Of a DNA stretch of 64,000 nt, positions 62,217 through 64,000 are shown in pieces (the stretch's first letter is position 1; every line of letters starts with the position of its first letter). The DNA lies in assembly GCA_016871195.1 (NCBI GenBank), contig VFZN01000001.1:124001-188000 (forward strand). The letters run 5' to 3'. Both the position numbers and the translations under genes were made by a program. The stretch comes from Acidobacteriota bacterium (lineage in GTDB: Bacteria; Acidobacteriota; Vicinamibacteria; Vicinamibacterales; UBA2999). Under the pieces are notes generated by a model that made no database searches, had not been told where the DNA came from, and saw only the letters and a program-made list of their open reading frames with translations.

Positions 62217-63100
62217 CGCTCAAACTGGGCATTCCCAAAGGGTCGCTCGAACAGTCAACCGTCGATCTCTTCCGCCGCGCGGGCTATCAGCTCATCGTCA
62301 GTTCGCGGTCATATTTCCCGACGATTGATGATCCGGAAATTTCGTGCATGCTCATCCGCGCCCAGGAAATGGCGCGCTACGTCGCCGACGGCGTGCTCGA
62401 TGCGGGTCTCACCGGCCTCGACTGGGTGCGCGAGCACGAACTCGGCCACCCCGAACAGCCGCCCCTGACGCCCATCGCCGATCTCGTGTACGCCAAGCAG
62501 AGCTTCGGCACCGTGCGCTGGGTGCTCGCCGCACCCGATGATTCGCCGTTCCGCGAGGCGCGCGATTTCGAGGGGTGCCGCATCGCCACCGAACTGGTGC
62601 GCGTCACGCGCGACTACTTCACGCGCCAGGGCGTGTCGGTCGATGTGGAATTCTCGTGGGGCGCCACCGAAGTCAAGCCTCCCGTCCTCGCCGATGGCAT
62701 CGTCGAGGCGACGGAAACCGGATCAACGCTGCGGGCCAACCGCCTCCGCATTCTCGACACCGTGCTCGAGTCGCGCACGCAGCTGGTCGCCAATGCCGCC
62801 GCGCTGGCTGATCCCCGCAAGCGCGAGAAGATTGAGAACCTCGCCCTGCTGCTCAATGCCGCCATCCACGCGCAGGGCCGCGTGGGTCTCATGCTGAACG
62901 TGCCGAGTCAGCAGCTGCCGCAGATTCTGTCGCTGCTGCCCGCGCTGCAGCAGCCCACCGTCAGCGCGCTCAGTGACCCGGCATGGGTGGCCGTCAATAC
63001 GATTCTGGAAGAGAAGACCGTGCGCGATCTCATTCCCCGCCTCAAGGCCGCAGGCGGCCAGGGCATTGTCGAATACCCGCTCAACAAGATCGTCGTCTAG
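62213..63100 (+). CDS. hisG: ATP phosphoribosyltransferase, long form
   Basis: A 295-residue HisG. The N-terminal [17 protein letters not shown], the middle [15 protein letters not shown], and the signature [27 protein letters not shown] are clear. About 75 further C-terminal residues form the ACT-like regulatory domain of the long (HisG-L) form, so histidine feedback inhibition without HisZ is expected. It catalyses the first, committed step of the pathway. It starts at GTG overlapping the hisI stop; hisD follows after two bases. Confidence 0.95.
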   Translation: MTLKLGIPKGSLEQSTVDLFRRAGYQLIVSSRSYFPTIDDPEISCMLIRAQEMARYVADGVLDAGLTGLDWVREHELGHPEQPPLTPIADLVYAKQSFGTVRWVLAAPDDSPFREARDFEGCRIATELVRVTRDYFTRQGVSVDVEFSWGATEVKPPVLADGIVEATETGSTLRANRLRILDTVLESRTQLVANAAALADPRKREKIENLALLLNAAIHAQGRVGLMLNVPSQQLPQILSLLPALQQPTVSALSDPAWVAVNTILEEKTVRDLIPRLKAAGGQGIVEYPLNKIVV

Positions 63101-63102
63101 CC

Positions 63103-64000
63103 ATGCTGCGCATCATTGATTCCCGTGACACCGGTGCCGTCGACGCCCTGCTGCGCGCGACGCGCCATCGCGATCGCCGTACCGACGTCCGCGTGCGGCA
63201 GATTGTCGAGGCCGTGCGTCGCGGTGGCGATGCCGCCCTGCGACGCTACGCCAGGCAGCTTGATGACCTACAGGGCCCGATCGAAGTGCCACGCACCCGG
63301 TGGATCGCCGAGGCCTCGCGCGTCAGCCCCGGTTTGCGGCGTGCCATCGCCACGGCCGCCGAACACCTCCGTACCGTGGCGCGCGCGCAGGTGCCCCGGC
63401 CCGTGCGCGTCAGCCCCGCACGCGGACTGTCGGTCGAGCAGCGCGTGCTGCCTCTGGCCCGCGTGGGATGCTACGTGCCCGCGGGACGCTATCCGCTGCC
63501 CTCGTCGCTGCTCATGACTGTGGTCCCTGCACGCATGGCTGGCGTTGGCGAGATCTGCGTGGCGTGTCCGCGACCCGATGCCACGGTGTATGCCGCCGCA
63601 CTCGAGGCCGGAGTTGACCGGCTGTTCCAGGTCGGGGGCGCACACGCCGTCGCCGCTCTGGCCTTTGGTACCGACTCGATTCCCCGGGTCGACAAGATCG
63701 TCGGTCCCGGCAACCGATGGGTCTCCGCCGCCAAGGCGCTCGTGGCCAGCGAGTGCGGCATCGACTTCTATGCCGGTCCTTCGGAAATCATCACTGTCGT
63801 GCGCGAGACGCCTGCCGCGTGGGTGGCCGCAGATCTCATCGCACAGGCCGAGCACGACCCCGATGCGCGCGCCATCGCCATCACCACTCGACGCCGGCTG
63901 GCCACACAAATCGCCCGGGAAGTGACCCGTCAGCTGCCACCGCGCGGCATTGCCCGTGTCGCCCTGCAGCAGCACGGCGGTGTCATCGTCTGTCGTTCCA
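63103..64000 (+). CDS. hisD: Histidinol dehydrogenase (3' end outside window)
   Basis: The open frame from ATG 63103 runs off the window; about 299 residues of a usual 430 are visible. Motifs: GCYVPAGRYPLPSSLLM, FQVGGAHAVAALAFGTDSIPRVDKIVGPGNRWVSAAK, GIDFYAGPSEI, and AADLIAQAEHDPDA with the catalytic Glu-His pair. It oxidises L-histidinol to histidine in two NAD-dependent steps. It is the third gene of the his operon, whose gene order is hisI-hisG-hisD. Confidence 0.95.
   Translation, partial: MLRIIDSRDTGAVDALLRATRHRDRRTDVRVRQIVEAVRRGGDAALRRYARQLDDLQGPIEVPRTRWIAEASRVSPGLRRAIATAAEHLRTVARAQVPRPVRVSPARGLSVEQRVLPLARVGCYVPAGRYPLPSSLLMTVVPARMAGVGEICVACPRPDATVYAAALEAGVDRLFQVGGAHAVAALAFGTDSIPRVDKIVGPGNRWVSAAKALVASECGIDFYAGPSEIITVVRETPAAWVAADLIAQAEHDPDARAIAITTRRRLATQIAREVTRQLPPRGIARVALQQHGGVIVCRS

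Overview
The window is high-GC bacterial chromosome with densely packed genes on both strands. The gene mix (an Oar-like TonB-dependent receptor, DUF2911, exported S9 and M28 peptidases, exported amidohydrolases, a TamB/Omp85 envelope protein) suggests an Acidobacteriota-type Gram-negative, possibly class Vicinamibacteria. That is an inference from gene content; there is no rRNA marker here. I saw no tRNA, rRNA, insertion sequence, prophage or CRISPR array.

Layout. 1-8472: the 3' end of one subunit and a complete giant second subunit of a polyunsaturated fatty acid (Pfa) synthase, with KS, CLF, AT, repeated dehydratase hotdogs and a fused acyltransferase. 8494-13535: topoisomerase IV subunit B (parE), a NYN-LOTUS RNA-binding protein and small exported proteins. 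13558-20211: one reading frame joining a TamB-like inner-membrane protein to a POTRA/Omp85 outer-membrane barrel. 20263-20808: an exported peroxiredoxin whose peroxidatic cysteine codon is TGA, followed at the right distance by a bacterial SECIS-like hairpin, so it is a probable selenoprotein that ordinary gene calling splits. 20894-33812: threonine aldolase, parC, a D-lactate dehydrogenase-type flavoprotein, an amino-acid permease and several exported hydrolases. 33805-39763: a minus-strand operon for uptake and activation of an unidentified sugar (oxidoreductase, Na+/solute symporter, nucleotidyltransferase, galactokinase-like kinase). 39859-45459: an orphan microcompartment shell protein, pterin carbinolamine dehydratase, glycine oxidase and a TonB receptor pair. 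45581-48190: a two-component system in which both genes are interrupted. 48255-55279: DsbD, a glycine-zipper protein, a DUF442-type phosphatase, metK behind a structured switch-like leader, and an S9 peptidase. 55300-61550: asparaginase, an exported acyltransferase-like hydrolase, modABC and an M28 peptidase. 61661-64000: the start of a histidine operon (hisI-hisG-hisD) preceded by a His-codon leader peptide and terminator.

Regulation visible in the DNA. Eleven genes have a TANNNT box 6 to 8 bases before the start codon and usually no Shine-Dalgarno, which points to widespread leaderless transcription. Others, such as the selenoprotein, the lipocalin-like protein, DUF2911 and hisI, have clear Shine-Dalgarno sequences. 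Two biosynthetic units, metK and his, have transcription-attenuation leaders with different logic: a structured RNA and a coding leader peptide.
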